The notes under the pieces were generated by a model, which was given only the letters and a program-made list of their open reading frames with translations, made no database searches and was not told the origin of the DNA. Made by a program: the position numbers and the translations under genes. This document shows, piece by piece, positions 1 through 7,474 of a stretch of 37,338 nucleotides of DNA (position 1 is the stretch's first letter; every line of letters starts with the position of its first letter). Origin of the DNA: Halanaerobium congolense (lineage in GTDB: Bacteria; Bacillota; Halanaerobiia; Halanaerobiales; Halanaerobiaceae); the NCBI RefSeq assembly GCF_004366375.1, contig NZ_SOEF01000028.1, positions 1 to 37,338 of the forward strand, written 5' to 3'.

Positions 1-638
1 TTATATTTTTTAAGAAATATTTAATTGCATTAAAAGATATCGGCATTCATCCAGAGGGCAAGCCCATCTGGTTTTCTGTCGATAAAATCTATAACTACAA
101 TAAAAATTATTACTCCATAACTTAAAAAATGGACCCGCCAGCCAAATTTATCAATCACCTGACCAAAAACTGCAACTATAATCGCAAATCCAATTGAGCC
201 CCAGGCCCTCATAAAACCATAATTATGAGCTGTATGGACAGATGTCTCTAAAATCCAGCTGTCCAAAACTGACTGCTGCGGCTCCCATAAAAAACCGACA
301 ATTCCAATTGAAATTGCCAGCATTAGATCTCCATAGAAAGTTAAGGGAGTAATTACAAGCCCCATTAAAGACATAGATATAATAAATACCATTTTTCTGT
401 TTTCCAAACGATCACATATATAACCAACAATTGGTGGCGCAATTAAGCCCATAAATGTTCTCAGTGACATTAAAGTCCCAATTCGCATATTGCTGTAACC
501 TAAATCACTAAGATAATAAACTAAATAAGCTCCATAAACTGCCCAGGAGCTCCAAAAGAAAAACTGCAAAAATGAAAATTCTGCTATTATTTTATATGAA
601 TTATTTGATTTTACTTTTTTGATTAAATTATTAACCAT
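1..638 (-). pseudogene. MFS transporter, N-terminal half, frame broken near the window edge
   Basis: The readable frame (638 to 30) encodes about 202 residues with six hydrophobic segments, the N-terminal half of a major facilitator protein. The loop motif GYICDRLENRK (about residues 72-82) matches the MFS A-like motif after TM2. The frame ends at a TAA at 30-32, but in the shifted frame the sequence continues as FNAIKYFLKNI, which looks like the normal cytoplasmic loop before TM7. Removing one T from the TTTT run (minus strand, about 32-35) would join the two. The ATG at 638 also has no Shine-Dalgarno site at normal spacing; the nearest AAAGGAG is about 55 bases upstream. The gene therefore looks inactivated, or there is a sequencing error. 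The C-terminal half, if present, is outside the window. Substrate unknown. Confidence 0.6.
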
Positions 639-820
639 AACATTATAGATAACGAGTACTTATTTAAAATAATAATTGCAGTTCCCGTTAACTCCTTTCT
701 AAATATTTTACACAAACAAGGATTAGTGTTTGCAATTAAAATTATATCATATTATTTTAAATATTCGAAGGTATTTAAGCTTATAAATATTATGAATTAA
801 ATTATAATTAATTTAAAAAT

Positions 821-865
821 AAAAAACAGCTAAAGCCTAAAATACTGCACCTTAGCTGTTTTTTT
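821..865. terminator. Bidirectional Rho-independent terminator
   Basis: ACAGCTAA pairs with TTAGCTGT around an AT-rich loop, with an A-run on the left and a T-run on the right, so it can act on both strands. It lies in the 639-1061 gap, which otherwise holds only the short remnant at 912-1004 and a second terminator. Confidence 0.6.
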
Positions 866-911
866 ATCCTGTAATTATTCATGTGTTTTCAGATTAAAAA
901 AAATACTACTA

Positions 912-1004
912 TTAATTTTGTTTTAAAGAAATATTATTTAATTTTTCATAGAAAAGTCCCATACCACCATAAAGCAAACCACTTAAAATTATAGAATTTA
1001 ATAT
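912..1004 (-). other. Short reading-frame remnant (30 codons, no start)
   Basis: Between in-frame stops there is a reading frame ending SGLLYGGMGLFYEKLNNI then SLKQN and a TAA. It has no ATG at its beginning and no ribosome binding site. The glycine- and aromatic-rich end resembles the C-terminus of a membrane transporter, possibly MFS, which would fit the broken MFS gene next to it. The similarity is only by eye, and it may be chance. Confidence 0.2.
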
Positions 1005-1006
1005 TC

Positions 1007-1050
1007 AAAAAATTAGAAGCACCAGATCTAATAATTTTAGACCTGATGCT
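1007..1050 (-). terminator. Terminator of the glycerate kinase/permease operon
   Basis: On the minus strand AGCATCAGGTCTA pairs with TAGATCTGGTGCT (two G-U pairs), followed by TCTAATTTTTT. It starts 11 bases after the GntP permease stop codon, so it is the natural end of that transcript. Confidence 0.75.
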
Positions 1051-1061
1051 TGATTTTTTGC

Positions 1062-2396
1062 TTAAATAAAAATCATTGAAAGAATTGCTACAAAGGAAAT
1101 GGTCACAATTCCCTGAACTAAAGTTGCTGTCGTGTAAGTCTTATAGGCAATATCAGTATCCATATTAGAAAACTGACTTACAACCCAGAAAAAACTGTCA
1201 TTAGCATGAGAAACTGTCATCGCACCAGCACCAATTGACATAACAACAAGTGCTTTTGCTACAGACCCATCAAGTCCAAGTGAAGGCAGCATTGGAGCTA
1301 ACAAAGCTGAAGTTGTAATAATTGCAACAGTAGATGAACCCTGAGATGTTTTTAAAGCGGCTGCAATTATAAATGGTAAAAAGATACCTAAATTATAAAC
1401 AGAAAGAGCTTCACCTAAATAGCTGCCGATTGGAGTAGATTTTAAAACCTGACCAAAAGCTCCACCAGCACCAGTTATCATAATTATAGCAGCAGCATTA
1501 ACCATACCTTTTCCTATCCAACCATTGATATATTCTTTATCAAATGAAGGCAGCAGTCTAAAGGCAATAAAAACACCTAATAATAAAGCAACTGTTGGAT
1601 CTCCAATAAAGACTAAGAAAGTTTTTATGTTACCTGTACCAAATATATTTGTTGGGAATTCTGCAATCGACTTTAGAGTAATTAAAAGTATTGGTACAAC
1701 GATTGGGGCAAAAGAATCAAAAACAGATGGTAAATTAACATCATTTTCACCATCATCAATTTCTATATCAGCATCAACCCAATATTTCGATGCAAATTTT
1801 GTTGCCCAGATATAACCAGCGAGTATTGCTGGTATAGAAACTACAACACCAAACATAATTACTAAACCAAGATCTGCACCGAGGTTACCAGCTGCTGCGA
1901 TTGGTCCCGGAGTAGGTGGAACTAAAGTGTGTGTTGCATAAAGTCCAGTTGAAAGTGCAACAGCCATAGTTGACATCGATATTTTAGCTTTTTTTGCAAG
2001 TGACTTATTTAAAGATGATAGAATCACAAACCCGCTGTCACAAAAAACAGGTATTGAAATGATAGCACCAGTGATAGACATAGCTAGAGCTGACTTTGTT
2101 TCTCCTACCCAGCTAAGTACTGTATTAGCCATAGTTAAAGTTCCCTTTGATTTTTCCAAAATTGTACCAATAATAGTTCCAGCAATAATTACAATTCCAA
2201 TGTAGCTTAATATTCCACCAAAACCACTGGTGACTGTGTTTACAACTTCAATTAAAGACATTCCAGAAAAAATACCAACGCCAAATGAAGCTAATAATAA
2301 TACTAAAAATGCATGTAAATTAACCTTTGCTGTCATAAAAATAATAAATATAATAGCAACAGCTAAAATAACTAATAACATTGGACCTTGTACCAT
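1062..2396 (-). CDS. GntP-family permease (glycerate/gluconate type)
   Basis: A 444-residue, strongly hydrophobic protein of the GntP family of gluconate/hydroxy-acid:proton symporters in the cytoplasmic membrane. Family features visible are the segment SIPVFCDSGFVILSSLNKSL (about 114-133), the HTLVPPTPGPIAAAG loop (about 156-170) and the conserved C-terminal GAMTVSHANDSFFWVVSQF (about 391-409). Length is normal for the family. The start has a GGGGG site nine bases upstream. It lies 65 bases downstream of glycerate kinase on the same strand and is followed by a terminator, so the two form a kinase-permease operon. That makes D-glycerate the most likely substrate, although gluconate or another sugar acid is possible; sequence alone does not decide. 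Confidence 0.9.
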   Translation of the reverse strand: MVQGPMLLVILAVAIIFIIFMTAKVNLHAFLVLLLASFGVGIFSGMSLIEVVNTVTSGFGGILSYIGIVIIAGTIIGTILEKSKGTLTMANTVLSWVGETKSALAMSITGAIISIPVFCDSGFVILSSLNKSLAKKAKISMSTMAVALSTGLYATHTLVPPTPGPIAAAGNLGADLGLVIMFGVVVSIPAILAGYIWATKFASKYWVDADIEIDDGENDVNLPSVFDSFAPIVVPILLITLKSIAEFPTNIFGTGNIKTFLVFIGDPTVALLLGVFIAFRLLPSFDKEYINGWIGKGMVNAAAIIMITGAGGAFGQVLKSTPIGSYLGEALSVYNLGIFLPFIIAAALKTSQGSSTVAIITTSALLAPMLPSLGLDGSVAKALVVMSIGAGAMTVSHANDSFFWVVSQFSNMDTDIAYKTYTTATLVQGIVTISFVAILSMIFI

Positions 2397-2461
2397 TTTT
2401 ATTATCCCCCTTTATTTTATATAATCAGGACTAAGAAATATCTTTAGCTTTTTAACCCCCC

Positions 2462-3589
2462 TTAAATTTGAATTGTCCTAATAATTTGTTCACTTAAATT
2501 AGCTAAAAGTTCTGGACTTTTTTCTATTATTTCTTTTAATTCAGCTGGACGATCTATAATGGAGAAATACGAATTTATACCGTAATCTAAAATTTTTTCT
2601 ACACCTTCACCTAAAGTACCGGCAATAGCAATTACAGGTATATCTTTTTTAGCAGCACTGCGGGAAACGCCAACTGGGGTTTTGCCGTAAATACTCTGAC
2701 CATCAAGCATTCCTTCCCCTGTAATAACCAGATCAACATCTTTTAAGTAGCTTTCAAAATCAATAATATCAAGTACGATATCCACTCCTGCCTTCAATTC
2801 TGCATCTAAAAAAGCTACCAGACCAGCTCCGAGCCCCCCAGCTGCTCCGGCTCCAGGAATCTTATTTATATCTTTATTTAGCTCTTTGATTGCAATTTGG
2901 TTAAAATGACGAAGATTTTGATCAAGTATTTTTACCATTTCTGGATCTGCACCTTTTTGCGGAGCATATACATAAGCAGCCCCATCTTTACCATAAAGTG
3001 GGTTATCTACATCACAGGCAACCACCACTTCGACATCTTGCAGTCGTGAATCCAATTTATCTAAATTAATCTTTTCAATTTTATCTAAGTTTCCACCACC
3101 AAAATCAATCTGCTGCTCTTCAGCATCTAGAATTTCTGCTCCCAGAGCCTGGGCCATCCCCACTCCGGCATCATTAGTTGCACTGCCACCAATCCCTATA
3201 ATAATTTTTTGAGCACCAGCATCCAGCGCCGAAGCAATCAACTCACCTGTGCCATAAGTAGTAGTTTTCAGTGGGTTCTTTTTACCTTCAGGCACTAAAG
3301 GTAATCCAGAAGCGGCTGCCATTTCAATTACAGCAGTTTTTTGATCACCAAGCAGGCCGTAAAAAGCTTTAACTTTATTTCCTAATGGTCCATTTACCTC
3401 TTTTTCTATAATTTCACCATTAGTTGCATCAACTAAAGATTGAACCGTACCTTCTCCCCCATCAGCCATCGGCAATAATTCAACATCTATTTTTGAATCA
3501 TAACTATTTATACCTTTTTTAATATTTTTTGCAGCTTCCATTGCAGTTAAAGATCCTTTAAAGGAATCAGGAGCAACTAAAATTCTCAT
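2462..3589 (-). CDS. Glycerate kinase (GarK/GlxK family, glycerate 2-kinase)
   Basis: Phosphorylates D-glycerate with ATP, in this family usually giving 2-phosphoglycerate, which enters lower glycolysis. The 375-residue product has the expected N-terminus MRILVAPDSFKGSLTA, the glycine-rich GIGGSATNDAG motif (132-142), GAAGGLGAGL, and TGEGMLDGQSIYGKTP near residue 290. I start at 3589 rather than the in-frame ATG at 3604: the upstream ATG overlaps the strong GGAGGAG site that serves the ATG at 3589. It is the first gene of a two-gene operon with the GntP permease and is preceded by the cdaR-type regulator gene, the usual arrangement for glycerate or sugar-diacid use. Confidence 0.93.
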   Translation of the reverse strand: MRILVAPDSFKGSLTAMEAAKNIKKGINSYDSKIDVELLPMADGGEGTVQSLVDATNGEIIEKEVNGPLGNKVKAFYGLLGDQKTAVIEMAAASGLPLVPEGKKNPLKTTTYGTGELIASALDAGAQKIIIGIGGSATNDAGVGMAQALGAEILDAEEQQIDFGGGNLDKIEKINLDKLDSRLQDVEVVVACDVDNPLYGKDGAAYVYAPQKGADPEMVKILDQNLRHFNQIAIKELNKDINKIPGAGAAGGLGAGLVAFLDAELKAGVDIVLDIIDFESYLKDVDLVITGEGMLDGQSIYGKTPVGVSRSAAKKDIPVIAIAGTLGEGVEKILDYGINSYFSIIDRPAELKEIIEKSPELLANLSEQIIRTIQI

Positions 3590-3645
3590 ATATATCTCCT
3601 CCATCTGATTTCAATTTATATAATTGACTATATTTAAGATTATGT

Positions 3646-3658
3646 ATATTCTGAATAT
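3646..3658. promoter_or_regulatory. 13-base palindrome upstream of the glycerate kinase operon
   Basis: ATATTC-T-GAATAT is a perfect inverted repeat about 57 bases upstream of the glycerate kinase start, in the only gap where the operon promoter can lie. It is a candidate site for the adjacent CdaR-type regulator, but in AT-rich DNA a palindrome this size may occur by chance. Confidence 0.2.
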
Positions 3659-3738
3659 TAATAATAAACTAACTTTCATCCTCAATTAATATTCTATTAT
3701 AAGAGTGATACTTATACAATATACAAAATATTAAAATA

Positions 3739-3772
3739 AAACTGCACAAAAAGATTAATTTTTGTGCAGTTT
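3739..3772. terminator. Terminator after the cdaR-type gene
   Basis: AAACTGCACAAAAA pairs with TTTTTGTGCAGTTT around a five-base loop, followed on the minus strand by TTTTATTTT. It lies just after the stop codon of the CdaR-type regulator and separates that transcript from the glycerate kinase operon. Confidence 0.75.
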
Positions 3773-3779
3773 GTTTAAA

Positions 3780-4931
3780 TCACTGTTCAAACAGGTAAAG
3801 ATGATAGGCTAATAATAGGGTGAATAACTCTGAAACGTTCTTCAAATCATAACCTGTCTGCTCCTTTATTTTATTTAATTGATACAAAAGTGTATTTCTG
3901 TGAATATATAAACTCTCAGCTGTTTGGCTGATGTTCAAATTATTTTCTACTAATGCTTCAATAATTTCTCCAAGATTTGTATCCTTAAAATATTCTGCAT
4001 AATCATCCTGATGAAAAATATTTTTAAGAAAGTTTTCAGCGTGATAATTCTCTATAAACGGTAAGATATAATTATAACCTAAATTATCAATGCTAAAAAT
4101 ATTATAATTTTCCTGACTTCCTAGTTTGTTACCAACCTCTAAAGCAAACACTGCATCTCGGTAAGATATATGCAGATCATTTATATTATCAACAATAGTT
4201 CCAACTCCAATTTGAGCTTCACTTATCATCTTTTTTATTTTTAATTTTAAATTTTTAGCTAATTCATTTATTTTTTTACTTTGAATCTCATTAACTTGAT
4301 AATTTAAAGTTTTGATTAAAACTAACTTATCACCTCTAATAATAAAAATATCTTCTTTTTTTATAAAAACCAAATTATTTAAATCATTCACTGTATTTGT
4401 AACTAATTTAGCATCAAAAGTATCAAAACTTATCACAAAAACAATTCGATTTAAATCTTTTTTTATGTTAAACAACTTTAAACGATCATTTAATAAATCT
4501 TGATTTTGAATATTTTCATTAAGTATCTGCTGGTAAAAATTTTCTTTTGCTCTGTTGTCAATTTCAATTTCATGTCTTAAAAATTCCTGCTGCAAAATAA
4601 GTTCCACCATATTTTTAACCAATTTACCATAACCAGATACCTCATCAACTTTTCCTGTTATACCGACTACACCAATTATATCTTCATTAAAAATTATTGG
4701 TAAATTTATACCAGCTTTAACACCCTTATATCCTTCTATTTCTTCTTCTTTAATAATTATTGCTTCCTGGGTTTTAATTACCTCTCCTGCTATTTCATGA
4801 AAAGTATTTAATCTTTTTGAATCACCACTACCGATAATTATCCCTTGACTGTTCATTATATTAATATTTTTACCTAAAACATGCATAGTTTTGATAACTA
4901 TTTTTTCAGCTAATTCTCTATTTAAATTCAT
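3780..4931 (-). CDS. cdaR: CdaR/SdaR-type sugar diacid (glycerate) transcriptional regulator
   Basis: A 383-residue regulator of the CdaR family, same length class as E. coli CdaR, which activates glycerate, glucarate and galactarate genes. The N-terminal third (about 1-135) is the sugar diacid recognition domain, with NIMNSQGIIIGSGDSKRLNT and NEDIIGVVGITGK. The middle is a GGDEF-like/PucR linker, and the last 60 residues are the PucR-type helix-turn-helix with LNISQTAESLYIHRNTLLYQ. I use the ATG at 4931: the in-frame GTG at 4943 overlaps the GGGAGGA site that serves it. It lies directly downstream of the antiporter gene and upstream of glycerate kinase, so it probably senses glycerate or a related acid and controls the kinase-permease operon. 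Ligand not provable from sequence. Confidence 0.88.
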   Translation of the reverse strand: MNLNRELAEKIVIKTMHVLGKNINIMNSQGIIIGSGDSKRLNTFHEIAGEVIKTQEAIIIKEEEIEGYKGVKAGINLPIIFNEDIIGVVGITGKVDEVSGYGKLVKNMVELILQQEFLRHEIEIDNRAKENFYQQILNENIQNQDLLNDRLKLFNIKKDLNRIVFVISFDTFDAKLVTNTVNDLNNLVFIKKEDIFIIRGDKLVLIKTLNYQVNEIQSKKINELAKNLKLKIKKMISEAQIGVGTIVDNINDLHISYRDAVFALEVGNKLGSQENYNIFSIDNLGYNYILPFIENYHAENFLKNIFHQDDYAEYFKDTNLGEIIEALVENNLNISQTAESLYIHRNTLLYQLNKIKEQTGYDLKNVSELFTLLLAYHLYLFEQ

Positions 4932-4963
4932 AGATCCTCCCACCTAATTAATTTAAAACCCAT

Positions 4964-6271
4964 TTAATAGCGTTTTGTTTTAATCTCATCTGATTTAATC
5001 AATGCATATTCTGTTGCTAAAGAACCAAAGATTTCTGTGAAAATTGAGGTGAATAAAATGACATTTAAAATTAACATTGAAATGCTTGCAACATTTCCTC
5101 CAATTTGGACAAAATCTTTTTGAATTATGAATGCTAAATCAATTGTGATTCCGATCTGGGGGATCAGACCAAAGCCTATGTAATCTTCAACATGTTTGGG
5201 AGCTGAAGAAAGTTTTGCTCCAAAATGAGCTCCACCTACTTTTCCCAGCATTCTCATTGCTGTATAAGCAAATGCTATTATTAAAAAGCTTGTATCAAAC
5301 AAATTGCTGATATCTAGTTTTGTCCCTGCTAATATAAAAAATGTTGCCAATAAAGGGACCGTTAAGATATCAATCTTATCTGAAACATCCAAACGCCTCT
5401 TAGGAATATTTCGATAAACAAAACCTAAAGTTAAGTTTGCAAACAAAGGTGAAATATGTAGAAATACTGCAGCAGCACTGGTGCCGATGATAGTTGCTAA
5501 AATGAGCAATATTTTTCTACTTTCAGAACTGCATCTGATCATTAAATACTGTGATATATAGCCGATAACTAAACCTAATAATATAGCAGCAGCCACCCTA
5601 AATAATGGTATCAGCAGCATATTGGTAATTGTTAATTCTACTTCCGGAGAAGCTAAAATATATGATAGGGGCTCCATAAAGGAGAATATTAAAAGTGCCA
5701 AAAACTCATCTAAAGCCAGTACAACCATCAGAGTTGCTGAATACTCTCCTGGAATACCATACTCTTTGAGCACCATTACAGTTGCTGCAGGAGCTGTTGC
5801 GGTAGCAATTGTTCCAAATAAAATAGCTACAAATAATTCTTTTCCCAATAAAAACATTATTCCTGAGACTAAAACAAAGGCACCAATCGACTCAAATAAG
5901 ACGATTAAAGCTAGTTCAAACTCCAATTTTTTTAATATTTTTATGTATAAAGAAGTACCAATTCCAAATGAAATAAAAGATACTGCCAAAACAGTGATGA
6001 AATTCAATGTGTTTAATAGGTAATTGTACCAGGCCAAAAACTCCTTTGATAAAAAAGATAAATTACCGACCACACTCTGACTAAATATAGTTCCTAATAA
6101 TATGTAACCTACAACACTGGGAATTCTAAATTTATCTGTTATTGTTTTAACGATAAAAGCTGCTAAAAATAAAAGGCCAATTAAATAAATTAACTTATGG
6201 CTTTTATGATTAAGCATCATCCAGTATTGAAGACCATTTAAATTTTCTAAAACACCATAATCAGTAATCAC
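4964..6271 (-). CDS. Cation:proton antiporter (CPA2/KefB-like membrane domain)
   Basis: A roughly 435-residue integral membrane protein with about 12 hydrophobic segments and no C-terminal TrkA-N domain. Family features are the DKFRIPSVVGYILLGTIF region near the N-terminus, FGTIATATAPAATVMVLKEYG in the core, and an acidic residue in a membrane segment (VVLALDEFLALLIF) in the place of the ion-binding aspartate of Na+/H+ exchangers. The GTG at 6271 fits the GGGGAG site better than the GTG at 6277. It has its own promoter (6320-6348) and lies 32 bases upstream of cdaR. Its place inside a glycerate locus is unusual: it may export Na+ or K+ or supply proton balance for solute uptake. Ion specificity unknown. 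Confidence 0.8.
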   Translation of the reverse strand: MITDYGVLENLNGLQYWMMLNHKSHKLIYLIGLLFLAAFIVKTITDKFRIPSVVGYILLGTIFSQSVVGNLSFLSKEFLAWYNYLLNTLNFITVLAVSFISFGIGTSLYIKILKKLEFELALIVLFESIGAFVLVSGIMFLLGKELFVAILFGTIATATAPAATVMVLKEYGIPGEYSATLMVVLALDEFLALLIFSFMEPLSYILASPEVELTITNMLLIPLFRVAAAILLGLVIGYISQYLMIRCSSESRKILLILATIIGTSAAAVFLHISPLFANLTLGFVYRNIPKRRLDVSDKIDILTVPLLATFFILAGTKLDISNLFDTSFLIIAFAYTAMRMLGKVGGAHFGAKLSSAPKHVEDYIGFGLIPQIGITIDLAFIIQKDFVQIGGNVASISMLILNVILFTSIFTEIFGSLATEYALIKSDEIKTKRY

Positions 6272-6319
6272 TATCACTCCCCACAGAATATTTATAAATC
6301 TAAAATTTTACCGACTTTA

Positions 6320-6348
6320 ATTATATATCAATATTTATTTTAAAACAA
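6320..6348 (-). promoter_or_regulatory. Promoter of the antiporter-cdaR transcript
   Basis: Minus-strand TTGTTT (6343-6348), a 17-base spacer, then TATAAT (6320-6325), about 50 bases upstream of the antiporter start. Good sigma-A spacing and a perfect -10 box. Confidence 0.6.
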
Positions 6349-6382
6349 CCGTAAATTGTCTTAAAAAAATCAAAATAAAATC

Positions 6383-7354
6383 TTAATTAACTTGATTTAT
6401 TAATTCTCCACTCAGAAAAGCTCTAATATTTTTTGAAACAATATCCAGCAGAGATTTCCGTGATTCTTTAGTTGCCCAGGCATTATGGGGAGTTATGATT
6501 GTATTCTCTAAATATAAAAGTGGATTAGAGTCTGAAGGTGGCTCTGAATTTAAAACATCAAGGGCTGCCACCTTAACTTTTTCTGATTTTAAAGCAGCTG
6601 CAAGGTCTTCTTCAACAATCAAACCACCTCTAGCTGTATTAACAATTATCACATCTTTTTTCATCTGAGAAATACTTTTTTGGTTGATCATTTCTGCGGT
6701 TTCTTCAGTCAGAGGACAGTGCAGACTAATTATATCTGCCTGAGTGTAAAGATCATTTAAGCTCACAAATTCTATATTATCAGTTGCTATCTTTGGATTA
6801 TTAATCTTTTTTTCAGGGCTGCGGTCATAGACAATTACTTTCATTCCAAAAACCTGGGCCAGCTCAGCAGTTCGCTGACCAATATTGCCAAAGCCAATAA
6901 TAGCTAAAGTCCTATTTTTCAGCTCAATCAACGGGTAATTCCAAAAACAAAAATCAGGTGATTGACTCCACTCTTTTTCTTTAACAGCTCTATTATGTTC
7001 TCCAATATGAAGTGAGGCTTCTAAAATTAAAGCCAGAGTAAATTGAGCAACTGCATTTGTGCTGTAATCAGGTGCATTAGTTACTATTACATTGTTTTCG
7101 GCTGCAGTTTCAATATCAACTACATTGTACCCTGTTGCTAGAATTCCGATATATTTTAAATCAGGTAGAGACTCTATAGTTTTTCTTCCAAGTGGTGTTT
7201 TATTTGTTAATAAAATATCTGCCCCCTCTGTTCTTGCTAAAATCTTATTTTCTGGAGTCCGATCATATATTTCAAGATTCCCTAATTCACTAATCTTATC
7301 CCAGCTTAAATCACCAGGATTAACTGCATAACCATCTAAAACTACAATTTTCAT
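6383..7354 (-). CDS. D-2-hydroxyacid dehydrogenase (hydroxypyruvate reductase/glycerate dehydrogenase type)
   Basis: A 323-residue NAD-dependent D-isomer-specific 2-hydroxyacid dehydrogenase. The nucleotide fold has GFGNIG at 154-159, with Asp177 after the second strand, which favours NAD(H) over NADP(H). The catalytic set is complete: Arg242 (NTARGGLIVEEDL), Glu271 (DVLNSEPP) and His290 (TPHNAW). The likely reaction is hydroxypyruvate to or from D-glycerate, because the same strand carries glycerate kinase, a GntP permease and a CdaR-type regulator downstream. A lactate or other 2-ketoacid substrate cannot be excluded. The start has AGGAGG at good spacing. It is 105 bases upstream of the antiporter, which has its own promoter. 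Its leader carries a 16-base motif also found before the aminotransferase gene. Confidence 0.88.
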   Translation of the reverse strand: MKIVVLDGYAVNPGDLSWDKISELGNLEIYDRTPENKILARTEGADILLTNKTPLGRKTIESLPDLKYIGILATGYNVVDIETAAENNVIVTNAPDYSTNAVAQFTLALILEASLHIGEHNRAVKEKEWSQSPDFCFWNYPLIELKNRTLAIIGFGNIGQRTAELAQVFGMKVIVYDRSPEKKINNPKIATDNIEFVSLNDLYTQADIISLHCPLTEETAEMINQKSISQMKKDVIIVNTARGGLIVEEDLAAALKSEKVKVAALDVLNSEPPSDSNPLLYLENTIITPHNAWATKESRKSLLDIVSKNIRAFLSGELINQVN

Positions 7355-7381
7355 TTTTATAACCTCCTGCTGTAATATCCG

Positions 7382-7397
7382 TTACGTCAAATCTAAT
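7382..7397 (-). repeat. 16-base leader motif, copy 1
   Basis: Minus-strand ATTAGATTTGACGTAA, identical to 29289-29274. Both copies lie 26-27 bases before a start codon of a metabolic gene. Confidence 0.5.
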
Positions 7398-7401
7398 AGT
7401 T

Positions 7402-7459
7402 TTTATAATAAAAAGCTTCTATTCCTCACCATTAATTAAATGATAACAAATAAAAGCTT
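7402..7459 (-). terminator. Terminator of the glycoside operon
   Basis: On the minus strand AAGCTTTTATT pairs with AATAGAAGCTT, extended inside by ATCATT/AATGGT, and is followed by a T-rich tail. It lies 15 bases after the GH36 stop codon and would end the long operon that starts at the ABC binding protein. Confidence 0.6.
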
Positions 7460-7474
7460 AACTTTCTACAAAAA

